From Mucor racemosus (Eukaryota; Mucoromycota; Mucoromycetes; Mucorales; Mucoraceae), in the NCBI GenBank assembly GCA_027405735.1, contig JAPEHQ010000011.1:434001-498000 (forward strand): a stretch of 64,000 nucleotides of DNA, in the 5' to 3' direction. The notes under the pieces were generated by a model, which was given only the letters and a program-made list of their open reading frames with translations, searched no databases and was not told where the DNA came from. This document shows, piece by piece, positions 1-11,560 of this stretch; positions within the stretch are counted from its first letter, which is position 1; each line of letters starts with the position of its first letter. The position numbers were made by a program, and so were the translations under genes.

Positions 1-2
1 CT

Positions 3-419
3 CGTAAAAGAAAACCACAATCACCTAAAAAACCAGCGCCTAAAGGTACTGTCACTGGTCACTACATACTCTTCCGGCAGAAGACAATGAACTGTATAGA
101 CCAATTTCCCAAGATGAAGGGATTTTATACCGTTATGGACAACGCACCAATCCATACAGCCGATGAAATTGAAGAAATGATTTCAAAAAGAGGGTACAGA
201 AGCATCTATCTTCCACCGTATTTCCCTGAGCTTAATCCGATTGAGAATTTTTGGTCTACAATGAAGAGTTATGTCAAGAGAACCAAGTTCAACGACACTG
301 ATGATTTGAAAATGAGAATAGCTGAGGCTTCAAACGAGATAAGACCATCTACACTCAGAAAAATTAGTCAACATTCTGTTAACATGTTCGATAAATGTCT
401 ACGAATGGGGCCTTTCTAA
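3..419 (+). CDS. Tc1/mariner-type DDE_3 transposase, C-terminal part (starts before window)
   Basis: This is the 3' end of a DDE-superfamily transposase that cuts and joins transposon ends. The frame is open from base 3, before the first ATG at 87, so the N-terminal part lies outside the window. Visible signatures are KGTVTGHY near the start, the second catalytic aspartate in VMDNAPIH, and the catalytic glutamate in the block YLPPYFPELNPIENFWS followed by a basic helix. These are the hallmarks of the DDE_3 (Tc1/mariner, IS630-like) fold. The visible part has no internal stop or frameshift and ends at TAA 417-419, so it could be intact. Whether the element is active cannot be judged without its 5' half and terminal repeats. 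Confidence 0.85.
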   Translation, partial: RKRKPQSPKKPAPKGTVTGHYILFRQKTMNCIDQFPKMKGFYTVMDNAPIHTADEIEEMISKRGYRSIYLPPYFPELNPIENFWSTMKSYVKRTKFNDTDDLKMRIAEASNEIRPSTLRKISQHSVNMFDKCLRMGPF

Positions 420-2190
420 TGAACCATATCGATTTTTTTTTGACTTTTGGTGTTTATTGTCAACGCAAATTGAGGTTACAAAATACTTCATTTGGTACTG
501 GAGGCACTGTAAAATTGAAAATATTCTAAATTAGTCAATTTCAGCACTTTGAATGCTATATTTTGCTTGCTATTGACCATTTACAACACTCAGAGTTATA
601 TCAAACTGATGCTATCGTCCATTGGACTATTTCTAATGCAAATTGGTAATTGTTTTTAGACCTTTTTTTTGGCTCGATTTTTTCCTTATGATACCTCATC
701 TAAAATCTCAATTTGGACAAAAATCGATTTTTGAGTTGAAAAATGGAACTTTTTACTAAGGTATTTACTGGAGATATATGTGTCAAATAATCCTTTTCAT
801 ATAATGGTAACGTTTTTTTTAGATGTTGCAAGCCAACTTTTTAGACTTTTCCTCAAAAAACTGAAATCATATATTATTACAAATATCTAGAAATTTTGCG
901 ATAGAAATACAAAAAAAAAATTACCATTATATTGGGCGTTATTGATTCCATGGTTCCAATTATAACACTTTTGGGCTTCAATTATACATTTTTGGCTATA
1001 AGAATTCTTTAAAGAGCACAAAATTTCTGAAAATGGCAAAATAGAACAAAATGGAAACCTACTGACGATTCGAGTTTTAGACACCGCCAACACTGCAAAT
1101 TTTGGATATCCTGGCTCTTTATCAAAGACTTTATGGGTACCAACATTGTAAGCTAAGAACCAGGTTTACGTACAATAGTAAGGCATGCTTAGCATGTAAT
1201 ATACATAATGTATGAGGTTTGGGTAATGCTATAAATCAAGAATAAATGCTGTACATGCACTAGCAAACAGACAATAATATTATAAAGCATATTATTTAAT
1301 ATGTGGTACTGCCACAAAACATACAAAGAGACTAAGTTTAAACTGCTTATTGTAAGCTATCATTAGTTAATACTCATTTGAACCTTTCCAATCGCAACGT
1401 TTTACACCACCTTGAGCGATAAATTCACCAAAACATTGTCAGTGCAGCCATTTGAAACTTTAAAGCGCAACCACAAGCTTGAAAACAAGTTGGAAAGAAG
1501 ATACATATACAAAACCATATAAAACGTGCACCAAGCGGCGCAAAATTGGTATCAAAAGATACACAAAACTTCAAGTCATCTTTTGATACAATAATTGCTT
1601 AGTTTATGTGAACTTTTTGTAGTTTTTGAAACTGACATGACATTTCAAACAACATTTTTTTTGACTTTTCGGAAAAGCAAATTTCAAAATTGGAGCGAGA
1701 ATTGTTTAGACACGCTACAGTTACGTTTGTACCATCATTAGGAAGGTAAGAAGCAGGGTGATTATATGTATTTATGGAATCTATTTAAATTATAAATTAG
1801 ATCAAGTATGGCTTTTTCAAGTTGATCCTTTTTTCAGAAAACGTGCCAAAATATCACAAATGCCTTTCAACGCGATCTGAGTTGTAAATCACCCTCTCAC
1901 AAACTACAGCATTAGCGAAAACCTTCTTTTTTTTTTTTTTTGTATTAAAAGCATCAGCGAAAACCATTAATTTTTTGTTTGCTTAAATTAAAAAGAAATC
2001 ATCGATTACAAATTACCCTTATAAGCTTTAAAATGTGGGCAACTGTCGATACAAAAAGCGTTGATTTTTTAATGAAATTTTATTACATTGTTGCAGTTCT
2101 ATATACATAATTATAAAAGCAAGTTATGAATAAAGATAAATGACTATAGAACCTTAATGGTATAACCATTATATTTTTATAATATAATAA
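420..2190. other. intergenic, AT-rich; no gene seen
   Basis: The stretch follows the transposase stop and runs to the convergent gene ending at 2191. The first 450 bases, rich in T runs and 'aaaatcgattttt' words, may be the 3' flank of the transposon. I could not pair a terminal inverted repeat. No coding exon or RNA gene is recognisable. Confidence 0.5.
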
Positions 2191-3758
2191 TCAAAGCTTC
2201 TTCCTCAAGTTGAAAGTTGGCTTTGGCGATTCACTTTTTTCCTTGTTGACGATGCTTCTTTTACGACTACGAGTATTGAAATAAAGAGACGAATTACTAG
2301 CTCCTGGCTTATTATAAGTTTCTCGAAGTACTCTATTATTAGTGAAGTATGATTGGTGTCTGTTCTTTTCAATAGGTGTGCTTGTGTTAATTATACTGTC
2401 TGTGAAACCGAAATCTGAATCTGTGTTTTCATCATTAAATGAAATAGGGCGCTTTGGTTCTTTAGCAGCAGTAAACATAAAGTCAGCTTTTTCGACATTT
2501 ACAATAGCTTTGGTAGGTTCATATTCATCACTTTTTATTGAACTTCTAGTTGTTTGAAGTTGTCGCTGCTGTTGTTGTTGTTGTTGTGGTGGTGGTGGTG
2601 GTGGTGATGATGGTGGTTTAGAGATTGATTGTTGCGTTGTACGTGGTCCAGAATTACTATGATTATTGTATTCGGCTTTTTGCTCAACTGAAGCTTCTAT
2701 TTGATCTAAGAACGTATCATAACTTTGATTTAAATGAGAAAATTTAGCATGAGGATATATATTCTCTCTATCTTTATCGAGATGTGCATTTTCATTGCAA
2801 CTATCTTTATCTTTATGATTTGAGTGTTCAATAGGATATTCAGTGGATAAACGGTAATACTCCTCTTCTTCGTCTTCCTTATATTCAGGTTCGTATTCAT
2901 ATTCGTATTCATATTCGTATTCATTTTTGTCTTCATTTTTGTCTTCATTTTCATTTCTGGGAATAATTTGTGAATAGTCAATGTTCTCCTTTTATAAATA
3001 AAATATTTAGTATGTGTAAAAGTGATTTCTATAAATATAAATACCTTGAAATGAGCCGCCCCATTTTCATCATCCATATCATAGCAAAGCCATGAAGAAA
3101 AGTCTTTAGAATCATTATCTTCATACAATAAATCATAAAATGAATTTTGCTCTTGGTCAGAGATAGGCTGCTCACCTTGCTCTTGGTCTAAGTTTGGCTG
3201 CTCATCTTGTTCTTGATAAATCACAGGATCAACTAGATTATTATACCCTAAAGAAAAGTCTGATAAAGGTGATTTGTAAGTAGGTGCAAATCTAGAACCT
3301 TCATTTTCCATGCCAGTAAATTGAATAGGGACTTCATCTTCACTGAAATATTCTTGGTAGCGTCTTGATTGTTCAACTACATGTTCTTCCTTTTCTTCTA
3401 ATTGCAAGTCCGATACACTCTTATTAAAGTCGAATTTATAATCAAATGCAGGCTGGCTATCTCTTCCATGGTATAGGTTGTCTTCTTTAAAGTCTTCTAT
3501 GTCTTGAAGCACCATTTCAATAAAAGACGCGCTATAATTAGCTGCTGCGGGGGGAGGAGCAATAGGAAGTTGATCTAAATACTGCATCAATGACTGATCA
3601 AATACAGAATCCTCTTGCTCTTGACCGAAATCGATATGAACATCTGTTAATAAGTCTTCATCAATTGATAAATGCTCAACGTCAATGTATTCTTCATCAT
3701 GGTACATGTCTTTAGAATCTTCTCTGACAACTGTTTGTTTTTGAGAAGACGCCATCAT
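2191..3758 (-). CDS. acidic low-complexity protein, unknown function (2 exons)
   Basis: Unrecognised protein of about 503 aa. Exon 1 is 3758-3045 and exon 2 is 2988-2191. A 56-nt phase-0 intron (GTATTT...AAAAG) joins AHFK to ENIDYSQ, and both exons stay open in the joined frame. The frame is open up to an ATG at 3842, but I prefer the ATG at 3758 (or 3755, MASSQKQ), because the preceding 28 residues are hydrophobic and look like untranslated leader. The protein is very acidic at the N-terminus. It then has a tandem NEDKNEDKNEYEYEYEYE stretch, a polyproline run followed by polyglutamine, and a basic C-terminus ending NLRKKL. No domain is recognised. A regulatory or scaffold role would be a guess. 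Confidence 0.6.
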
Positions 3759-3842
3759 ATTGCCTTGTTTAAGAATTTGAAAATATGCTTTATAAAGAAA
3801 GAAAAATAATAATTGATTGTTTGATTTACAAGGTCCATACAC

Positions 3843-4879
3843 AAATTAACGTGCCTCTGTCATTGACATAAATGTGAGGATGGTCACAAGTATTTAAAGC
3901 ATAACCTTGTTGAGCGCATATAGAGGTTGTTTACCAAGTCATCTTGATCTAGTCATGTCATCAGCCTTTCAAAGTGGCCATCAATTAAAAAATAGCCGAA
4001 AGAGCAACACCATTATGTCCATGTATTCTAAAGAGCCAAAGTCTTTGAAATGCATAAAAAGGTTGCATATGATTTAACAGTTTCCCTAGCTTGAAATAAT
4101 TATGCATGAATATCAATTGCAATGGCATTTATTGTTGCAATTTTATGTATTTTCAAAGGAATCTTTCAAAATAGAGTAATATCAATAGCTGTTGTACTAC
4201 TGATAAGAATAAGACCATAATTAATTCAAAAAAAATGTTGCAAAATTATGCATTAAAGCTGTTTTTATTGAAAAGTGACAGAAGAGGGAAGCACAAAGGT
4301 TATTGTTCTTTTTGCATGACAATGAATTTCCAGACACCGCTCGACAGGGCCGATTTGAGCGCAACATATTTTATATAGTAAATTATAAAATAAATAATAT
4401 ATGAACATGCCTGAGAAGCTAAAAAATAGTATAACAGCAAGTATGATAATATTTAGCTGCTTTATGGACAAGAATAAATTCTTTGAAAACTAATATCGGA
4501 ATTTTACTGCTTAAAAATAAAGCGATCGATGATGACGATAAGAGTGAACAACGGAGCAACGTTTTACCTTTTGAACTCCTGAATGAATATCATTATGCAC
4601 AACTATTATCAGACAACAACTTTATTAATAGACAAAGTCTTTTCAAAATGGCTTCTTTAGCTTCTCAGATACAAAGTAGTTTTTCTTTTCTTTCCAAAAG
4701 GTACCATTTAGCTGATTAAAGCTTTTACGCGAAATGCATAATGAAATATGATTGCAACTACAGCACAAATACTAGGCACATGGGAAGGTGGCTTGTTATC
4801 TATTACAGAAACTTTTAAAATCCGTGTCATTCATTTGATTGTGCTCTTCTCTTCTGCAAACAGCTTTTTATAAACTTTA
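3843..4879. other. divergent intergenic region between the acidic protein and zinc-finger genes
   Basis: About 1 kb separating two divergently transcribed genes, so it should hold both promoters. A 78-codon open frame at 4483-4719 has no recognisable motif and is not called. No repeat or RNA gene is evident. Confidence 0.5.
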
Positions 4880-6965
4880 ATGAAATTACGAGCAAGAAAG
4901 ACGCGTTCACCTATTAATGCTAAACGCGAAGCATTGTCTCTTGATTTTACTTTCAATAGAGAAAAGGGTACCTTTGTTTCTAAGGAAGCGTTAACTGAAA
5001 ATAAAACTGAAGCAAATAACACGCAATTACCTCAAGAAGAAGTATCCGATAATATCAATGTAAAAGGAGAAGAAAAAGAAATTGAACTTGAACAAATGAT
5101 GGGCATTCAAGAAAACATGAACGTGGAAGACAGTATGGAACAAGTTGTAGATAAAATGGAAATTGAACAGGATATGAATACTCGAGAAAATGACGATACT
5201 CTAGAGAAAATGGATTTAATGCAAAAACTCCAAATGAATGATGGGAAGATCTTGATACGCCAAAGTCAATTTGAAGGAGGATTAGCCTATAAACCAGAAG
5301 CTGCGCTTCATGAGGAAGATGCATGCGAAGACGAGACGAACCAAGTTAAGCAAGAAGGATCCTCAAAACCTGAGGTTTCATTAAATCAGACTCCAGGTAT
5401 ATACGTAAATCATGCTTTACTAAACCATTGAAATACTAATGTACTTGCATGCAGCAATTCCAACTACATCTGAGTATACTTATCAATGTCGCAAGTGCCC
5501 TGAAAAAACCAATTGTTTCAGGATTTTGCTGGATCATTTTGAATCAGCTCATAACATGGGATACAAAAGTCGTGTTATTAAGCACCTTGATTTTGAACCA
5601 AATATTAATGATCCCAACTTTTACTGTCGCTCTTGCGAAAGAACATTTCAATTCCAAAAGAAATATCGAAATCATTTGAAAAATGTGCATTACATTGTTT
5701 TGAAGCCACTACTAGACAAAGACACTGACATTATACCTGACATTGAAGATCCCAACTTTTACTGCTGCTCCTGCAAAAGAACTTACAATGACAAATACGG
5801 CTACCGTTTACATTTACGAAAATTCCATAAAATGAACCTGACTCCCAGAAGAATCCAACCTACCAAAAATCCAGATATTATTCCTGACTGGGATGATCCA
5901 AAATTTTTTTGTAAATCCTGCAATTATACGTATCTATCAAGATTTTTTTATCATGGTCATTGCAGGTCTGTTCATTCTATGAAACCTAAACCCCAATTTG
6001 CAAATCCTGATATTCCTCCAGATCTTACCGATCCTAATAATTATTGCATTACTTGTGACATGACTTTCAAGAAAAAATATGCTTACCGTTATCATCTGGG
6101 CGTCGTTCATGGAATAACTAAATTCTTTCGTGCAAAGACTCCAAAAACAAAGGACTCCAGCGATGTTATGCCTGATGTGAATGATCCTAATTATTACTGC
6201 TGTGTTTGTGATAAAACTTTGTCTTCGAAATGGAGTTTCAAACAGCATTTACTGGCTGTTCACCATATACAAAAACCCCCTCCGAAAAAGAATGACTTGG
6301 AGCCTGAGGAGGATGATCCCAATAATTATTGTCGTACCTGCGAAAGAAGTCTAGCCAATAGAGAGAGTTACCGCAACCACCTCCGAAACGTTCATTATAT
6401 GAAATTGAAAACATTAAAACAGATTGGCCGAGAATCCACTATCCTCCCGGACCCTCTTGATCCAAACTTCTACTGTCTTGTATGTAAAATCACCAAGAGT
6501 ACATTAGATAAATATCGAAATCATTGCAAATATACTCATCATATGACATTGGACCCTCTGCCTTTTGCCTATCCTGATGCCGAAATCAACACAAATAGTC
6601 TTGTTTTCTACTGCGCCAAATGTGATAAACATTCTGCTACAAAGGAAAAATTCATAGCACATCTAAATGATATACACAACCTCGAACTCGATGACCGTTT
6701 CCCTTACCCTAATGCTGAAATTGATATTAATAACCCTGATTCTTATTGTGCCAAATGTGATAAAGTTTTCTCCGATAAAGATTGTTTCAAGCGACATTTG
6801 AAGCAAATTCATAAAATGGAGTTGCCTAAGCGTGGAATTATCTATCCTACGGCAAGAATTAATGTTAAAAGTCGAAAGTTCTATTGCGCAAAATGTGATA
6901 AATGTAGTAAAAGAAGATACGACTTTTTGGTGCATTTGAGAAGGTTTCATAAGATGAAGGTTTAA
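4880..6965 (+). CDS. C2H2 zinc-finger protein with eleven tandem fingers
   Basis: Predicted nucleic-acid-binding protein of 675 aa. Exon 1 is 4880-5396 and exon 2 is 5455-6965. The 58-nt phase-1 intron (CCAG/GTATAT...CTAAT...GCAG) joins NQTP to AIPTTSEY. Residues 1-175 are charged and disordered, with acidic EMDxMQ-type repeats. From about residue 180 to the C-terminus there are eleven fingers of the form C-x2-C-x12-H-x4-H, for example YCRSCERTFQFQKKYRNHL ending in NVH. Each finger is preceded by a D/E-P-rich linker ending in DPNFYC or a close variant, giving a period of about 40-50 residues rather than the 28-30 of Krüppel-type arrays. The last fingers use YCAKCDK. DNA or RNA target unknown; no other domain seen. 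Confidence 0.85.
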
Positions 6966-8679
6966 CCATTTCCAACTGTTAAAAATTACAATTATTTCAA
7001 ATAAGCCAATAAATTAGTTTTATTAAAGAGTTTAGTTTATTAATATGTTGTTACTTGAAATTCAGACATTTCAGGACAATTTCCAATTGAATTTTGGACG
7101 ATTGTAGTAATATATTGAGACAGATTAAAGACGAAATCTAAACAAAATGAGAATGCAAATTCGTACAAATATTTGATTCTTCAATCTCATAAAATCCATG
7201 ATCAATAAAGTATCCGAGAGTATAAAAAATCAAACAAAATCTTTAAATCATAGCTTATTAGCTGATTTCGTTTCTATTGCAATGTTAATCAATTTGACTA
7301 TGGTAAATGGTCTTACTCTATTTTATTTATATCTATACATCTGCACTTGTGGTCCTCGTTTAGTACAATGTCTATATCTCGATTTTTTAGGCTAAAACAG
7401 CCATACTAGTGTATCCAAAATTTATTTTCCCATTAATGCCATACAAATATTAAATCATATTTGAAGTAAACGTCGAAAACTTCTATTGCCGTTTCCGTAA
7501 AGACTATTGTTTATAAATCAAACTTATATGTATCAGGGCATGATGATATATATTCATACACAAAAAGCCTAAAATGTATCAAATTGAGGGCTTAATCAGT
7601 CCGTTTTCCTCTGACTATTTACCCTCAATCTACCAAGGGGAAATTTACGATTACTTAAAGATGTAGAAAAAATCCTCCTTTTGTCCTTATTCTTGATTTT
7701 CTTTTGTTTTTTACTTGTTTTTTATGAAGATTTTTGGGGTTTGGGGCATACTATGCCATTTTTTATTAGAATTATTTGATATTTTGCTGCTGTTCTGGTC
7801 ATAGAGAAGGCTACAGCTATCTTACAGCGAATGTTGGATTTAGCATATTTGTCCGCTCAGGGTGAATAAGTATATACCGGTTGTGCCTGTATTTATAGAA
7901 ATCCAAAATTCTTTGATATACTTCCTTTTGTAAATCTTACTTTGCATTTAAATGATTTTGATAATGATTTGGTATTATTATAAAGCTCTAAAGACTCTAT
8001 TATTTCTTTGTTGTTGTCAAACTTTTACGCTTTTCTTGTATTTTCACACATCCTAATGAACGCACTTCATGACAATCATTATTTTATCAACTCATCTTTG
8101 AGCATGTATTTTTTTCCTTTGAAAATATCAATATGAAAATTGATTATACATGGATTCTATCTATTCAAACATGTTAAATATACCAATTTATCAGAATATG
8201 TTTATGTTAAATAAAACTAGAAATTCAATCAATTAAAGAAATAAAGAGGATTTATATACTAATTGAGTTGAGGAAAATGATGGTGTGATAAGAATTATAG
8301 ATGTTATCAATTATACTAATGTGGCATGGTGGTGGAAAATTATGCTTTAATATCATGCTGTAATATCACGCTGGAACATCATGCTGGAATCGTAGTTACG
8401 TTAATGTTTAATTGACTTGAATTTCGGTTAGTGAACTATTGTTTTACCTTTGGATTTGACATCCGGTTAAGAATGATACATCATATAACATGTCGATAGC
8501 AGCTAACCTTACACTAAAATGCTGCAAGTTAAAAAACATATGTTTTCTTTTCCTTTGTACAACATTTTTAGGATTCGAAAAAAAGCCTAAACCTTACCTA
8601 TGAAACATCTTTTATCGACTATCATATATTCATTTTCATATCCACTTATTATTACAAAACAAATATTCCAATTGCCATC
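6966..8679. other. intergenic, AT-rich; no gene seen
   Basis: Start of a 15-kb gene desert. Short open frames (such as 7198-7395) lack motifs. A short imperfect repeat built on 'atcatgctg(g/t)aat' occurs near 8350-8390. Nothing else is supported. Confidence 0.45.
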
Positions 8680-9450
8680 CTATCCAGCATTATCCCAGCT
8701 ACAAATTTTATTAAATGAAGCAAGTATGGTTACTATAGTGATTGTTTCATAAATTTGAATGATGCAGAAATGGCCAGCTTAAAATTGAGAAAGCGCATTT
8801 GAAATGAAAATAAATCGAGAAAATACTGAGGTATTGCAATGGTGGCTATTAAGTAAAGTCTACTTTATTTTTTATTCTCTACCAGGATATCTAGGTTTTG
8901 GATTGTTGTGAAGACTTTATTATTTTTTATAAATTTTGTGAGATCAATTTTTCTGTTATAGAGGTCCATGAAGGGATGCCAAGTATGCAAAGCTAAAACC
9001 ATAGGATAGTACTCATTAGCATCTATCTAACAAATTTTACCTTGTCAAAAAATATTGATTTTTGGTCGAGAAAATTGAGATTGAATGATTGATTTTTGGT
9101 GATACAAAAAAGGATCCATTTTGGACGAGGATATACAAGGATAAATTTTCAGTCCTACAAAAAAATGATCCAAAAAAAAATTAATATCTCCATACAAAAT
9201 AGGGCTACAACTACGTATAAATACTCATTCTGTAGATGATTTTGTTGCGCATAATGCGCAAATAAAATATTTTAGGGTTGCATTTGAATGAAGGGTACTT
9301 TTTGATCAAAAACCGTTAAAATTTGACATTAAATTTACTAGAGATTTTATAAGAAAAACATTTTCAAAACCTACATAGATCAATTCAGAATTAAAACTGA
9401 ACCTAAAACATTTAATACGCTAGTTAAACTTACTATGCATTTCTGTGAAT
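8680..9450 (+). repeat. dispersed repeat R1, copy 1
   Basis: About 770 bp that align along their whole length with 16355-17133 in the same orientation. Shared words include GATGCAGAAATGGCCAGCTT, TTGATCAAAAACC and ACTTACTATGCATTT, with substitutions and small indels throughout. There is no coding capacity. It is probably the fossil of a mobile element. Confidence 0.75.
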
Positions 9451-10480
9451 AATAATTGATTTTACTAATAGATCAATTTGTATACTGTAGGTCAAAAGTA
9501 AAGGTATATTCAGTCCAAAACGCTTGAAACAATTCAGTTATGCTAATTTACATGGCTTATCATCTCTTGCTCATTCAATTACTATATTTATTTGATTTTA
9601 ATATTTTTTTATACTACTAATCGACTCGTTTGTCCATTAGAGTTAACTCATCATCCTTGTTTAGCGTATATATAATAAGGGTCCATTATTAACTGATGGT
9701 GTGCAAAGTTATTAAAAGGGATTGTCTAATCTCAAATTTATCTGATTCAACTGCTGATGCTAAACTAGCAACATATTAGTTGTGTTGACTCGCAATAAAG
9801 TAAGGCGTTTTATCAAGTACGATGTTGGCGTTCAATGTATTTTAGTTAAAGTGAACAGATAGAGATATTATGGTTCATGCAGAGATCTATGAACACAAAA
9901 AAATGATCCGAATTGTGATGTTTTGTCTACCTGTACGAGATTTTTTTGTGGCGATACCTGGTGGCTCAAATGTAATTTAAGCATCTAATTTCCAAATGTA
10001 TCAAATCAAGATAAAGTCAGGTGATTGATATAGCGGATAATAAACGCAATATCATTTATTGAATAGGTGAATGTAAATGTATAGAGCAAAGCTTACTTTT
10101 TTTGAATGAAAGTACTAATGATTCTGATTAACATCAATAAATTCAAAAATTATAATTAAGTGCAATAATTGCTACTAAATCGCATAATTTGATATGCAGA
10201 AAACTCTTGAAACATTTATCCTTTATTTTTGGCAGTGCTGCAAATCATTCTTTAATATGACTGGATATTCATGAATTGGAGAAATAAAACTAGTAAAAAG
10301 CTAATACCCAACAATGTACATCAAGGTCAAGATATATAAAAGGTGCATTCATTGTGTAGTGGGAATCGCAACATTTTGATGGATAGAAATTACAGGATCA
10401 AGAGGTTGTGTTTTCTTCAGGATTTTTAAAAGGGTTTAAAAGCATACTTCATCAAACTTACTTAGATCTTAAATACTCAC
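9451..10480. other. intergenic, AT-rich; no gene seen
   Basis: No coding exon or RNA gene seen. A TATATAAAAGG word at about 10334 resembles a TATA box but has no functional gene after it; the dynein relic begins about 150 bp downstream. Confidence 0.4.
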
Positions 10481-10813
10481 CATATGCTATTAATATCATC
10501 TTGTTTTTTTTATTTAGTTGCTGTATTAGTAAAAATCAAGCTTTTCATAGCTTACTGTATAACAATGACAGTGGGATATTTCTAAGTTTAGATTGACATT
10601 TATCATAAGGCGTCCTGATGATACGTTTGATACTACTGTAAATGGAACTAGTTAATTTGATTTATGGAATTTGAATAAAAATACCGAGGAACAATTTGTA
10701 AGTACTTAAATTGGTTCTGGTAAAGCATTGATAAATTGGCTTGGGATACAGACGGCAAAAAGGTGGCAATAGGTTCCAGTGATGGCCATGTTTATGTTTA
10801 TGATATTAGAGAG
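10480..10813 (+). pseudogene. cytoplasmic dynein intermediate chain fragment, decayed
   Basis: Remnant of the last WD40 repeats of the dynein intermediate chain, the subunit that links the motor to cargo adaptors. From 10638 one frame reads VNGTS-stop-FDLWNLNKNTEEQF, matching the family signature (V/C)DGxGRLDLWNLNNDTE. After a second in-frame stop (TAA 10707-10709) and a frameshift near 10735, another frame reads AWDTDGKKVAIGSSDG then HVYVYDI. That is the terminal blade which in the family reads roughly W...G..(V/I)A(V/L)GxSxGxxxVYDVG. Upstream, 10540-10604 gives YNNDSGIFLSLD-stop-H, resembling the preceding (E)DNSDYVYDVxWxP blade. A donor-like GAG/GTAAGA follows at 10814. Three stops and a frameshift make this a pseudogene. 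The functional gene must be elsewhere. Confidence 0.7.
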
Positions 10814-10869
10814 GTAAGAATAAAAAAAACTTAATGTAAATTACCTCTAGCGCAATAATTATAGAAGAG

Positions 10870-10954
10870 TAAGACTATATTATCATCAAATGAACTACCA
10901 CACAATAACTATAAAGTAAGGCTATATTATCATCAAATAAACTACCACACAATA
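10870..10954. repeat. imperfect tandem duplication, 47-bp period
   Basis: Two units of about 38 bp (10870-10907 and 10917-10954) share TAAG(A/G)CTATATTATCATC followed by AAAT(G/A)AACTACCACACAATA. They lie just after the dynein relic and are non-coding. Confidence 0.75.
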
Positions 10955-11019
10955 TTAACATGTATAAAGATTTACAGTAATAAGCTGAATCAAGTGGGTA
11001 CAGCACCGTAGTTCTCAAG

Positions 11020-11560
11020 TATTATAAAATCTCTTATTTTTAAGACTTACAAGGCTTACTAGCGGAATATTAATTTAGAAAATTATTTTTCTCCAGATCA
11101 TCAATTTTGACATTTTTTAATTTTTTTTTTTCTGATTTTGCAAATCTAGAGTTAATTATATTACCAATTATAAAAACAAAAAATATACACATATGCAAAA
11201 TTTAGCGCTCTATTTGCTCAATAAAAAATAACAAACATTTTTATTGCAAAATATTACATGATAATCCCTTAACCAAAAATCCGTTTTTGGAGCAAAAATA
11301 CAAAGTTTCATTACTTAACATTTAATATTAAGCTTTTATAAAATGCGTATTAGCTATGGATACAATTTCCTCTCACATTGTAGTATATTTAAACGTTGAT
11401 TTTGGTATCAAAATTTGATTTTTCTGTTTTTTGATGAAAATCATGAGTGATGGTAAGGATAAAATGAGCCCCGAAAATGTCCGCTAAAAAAACCGAATTT
11501 CCAGACCGTATGTGGTTAAACATAACGAAAGTTTAAAAAATCCGCTTTTTTATTTAAAAC
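11020..11560 (+). repeat. dispersed repeat R3, diverged copy
   Basis: An old copy of a repeat also seen at 26.8-27.8, 40.8-41.4 and 49.3-50.6 kb. Shared landmarks, in order, are a T-rich head, CCTTAACCAAAAATCCG, TATATTTAAACGTTG, GATTTTTCTGTTTTTTG and AAAATCATGAG. The copies differ by many substitutions. No coding capacity; it may be a degenerate DNA-transposon end. Confidence 0.6.

Noticed and set aside
4483..4719. 78-codon plus-strand open frame
   Set aside because: No motif, no splice partner and AT-biased composition; an open frame of this length is expected by chance here.
10735..10813. WD40 relic assigned to U5-40K/Spf38 or TBL1
   Set aside because: The upstream words VNGTS.FDLWNLNKNTEE fit the dynein intermediate chain specifically; the alternatives lack an LDLWNLN block.
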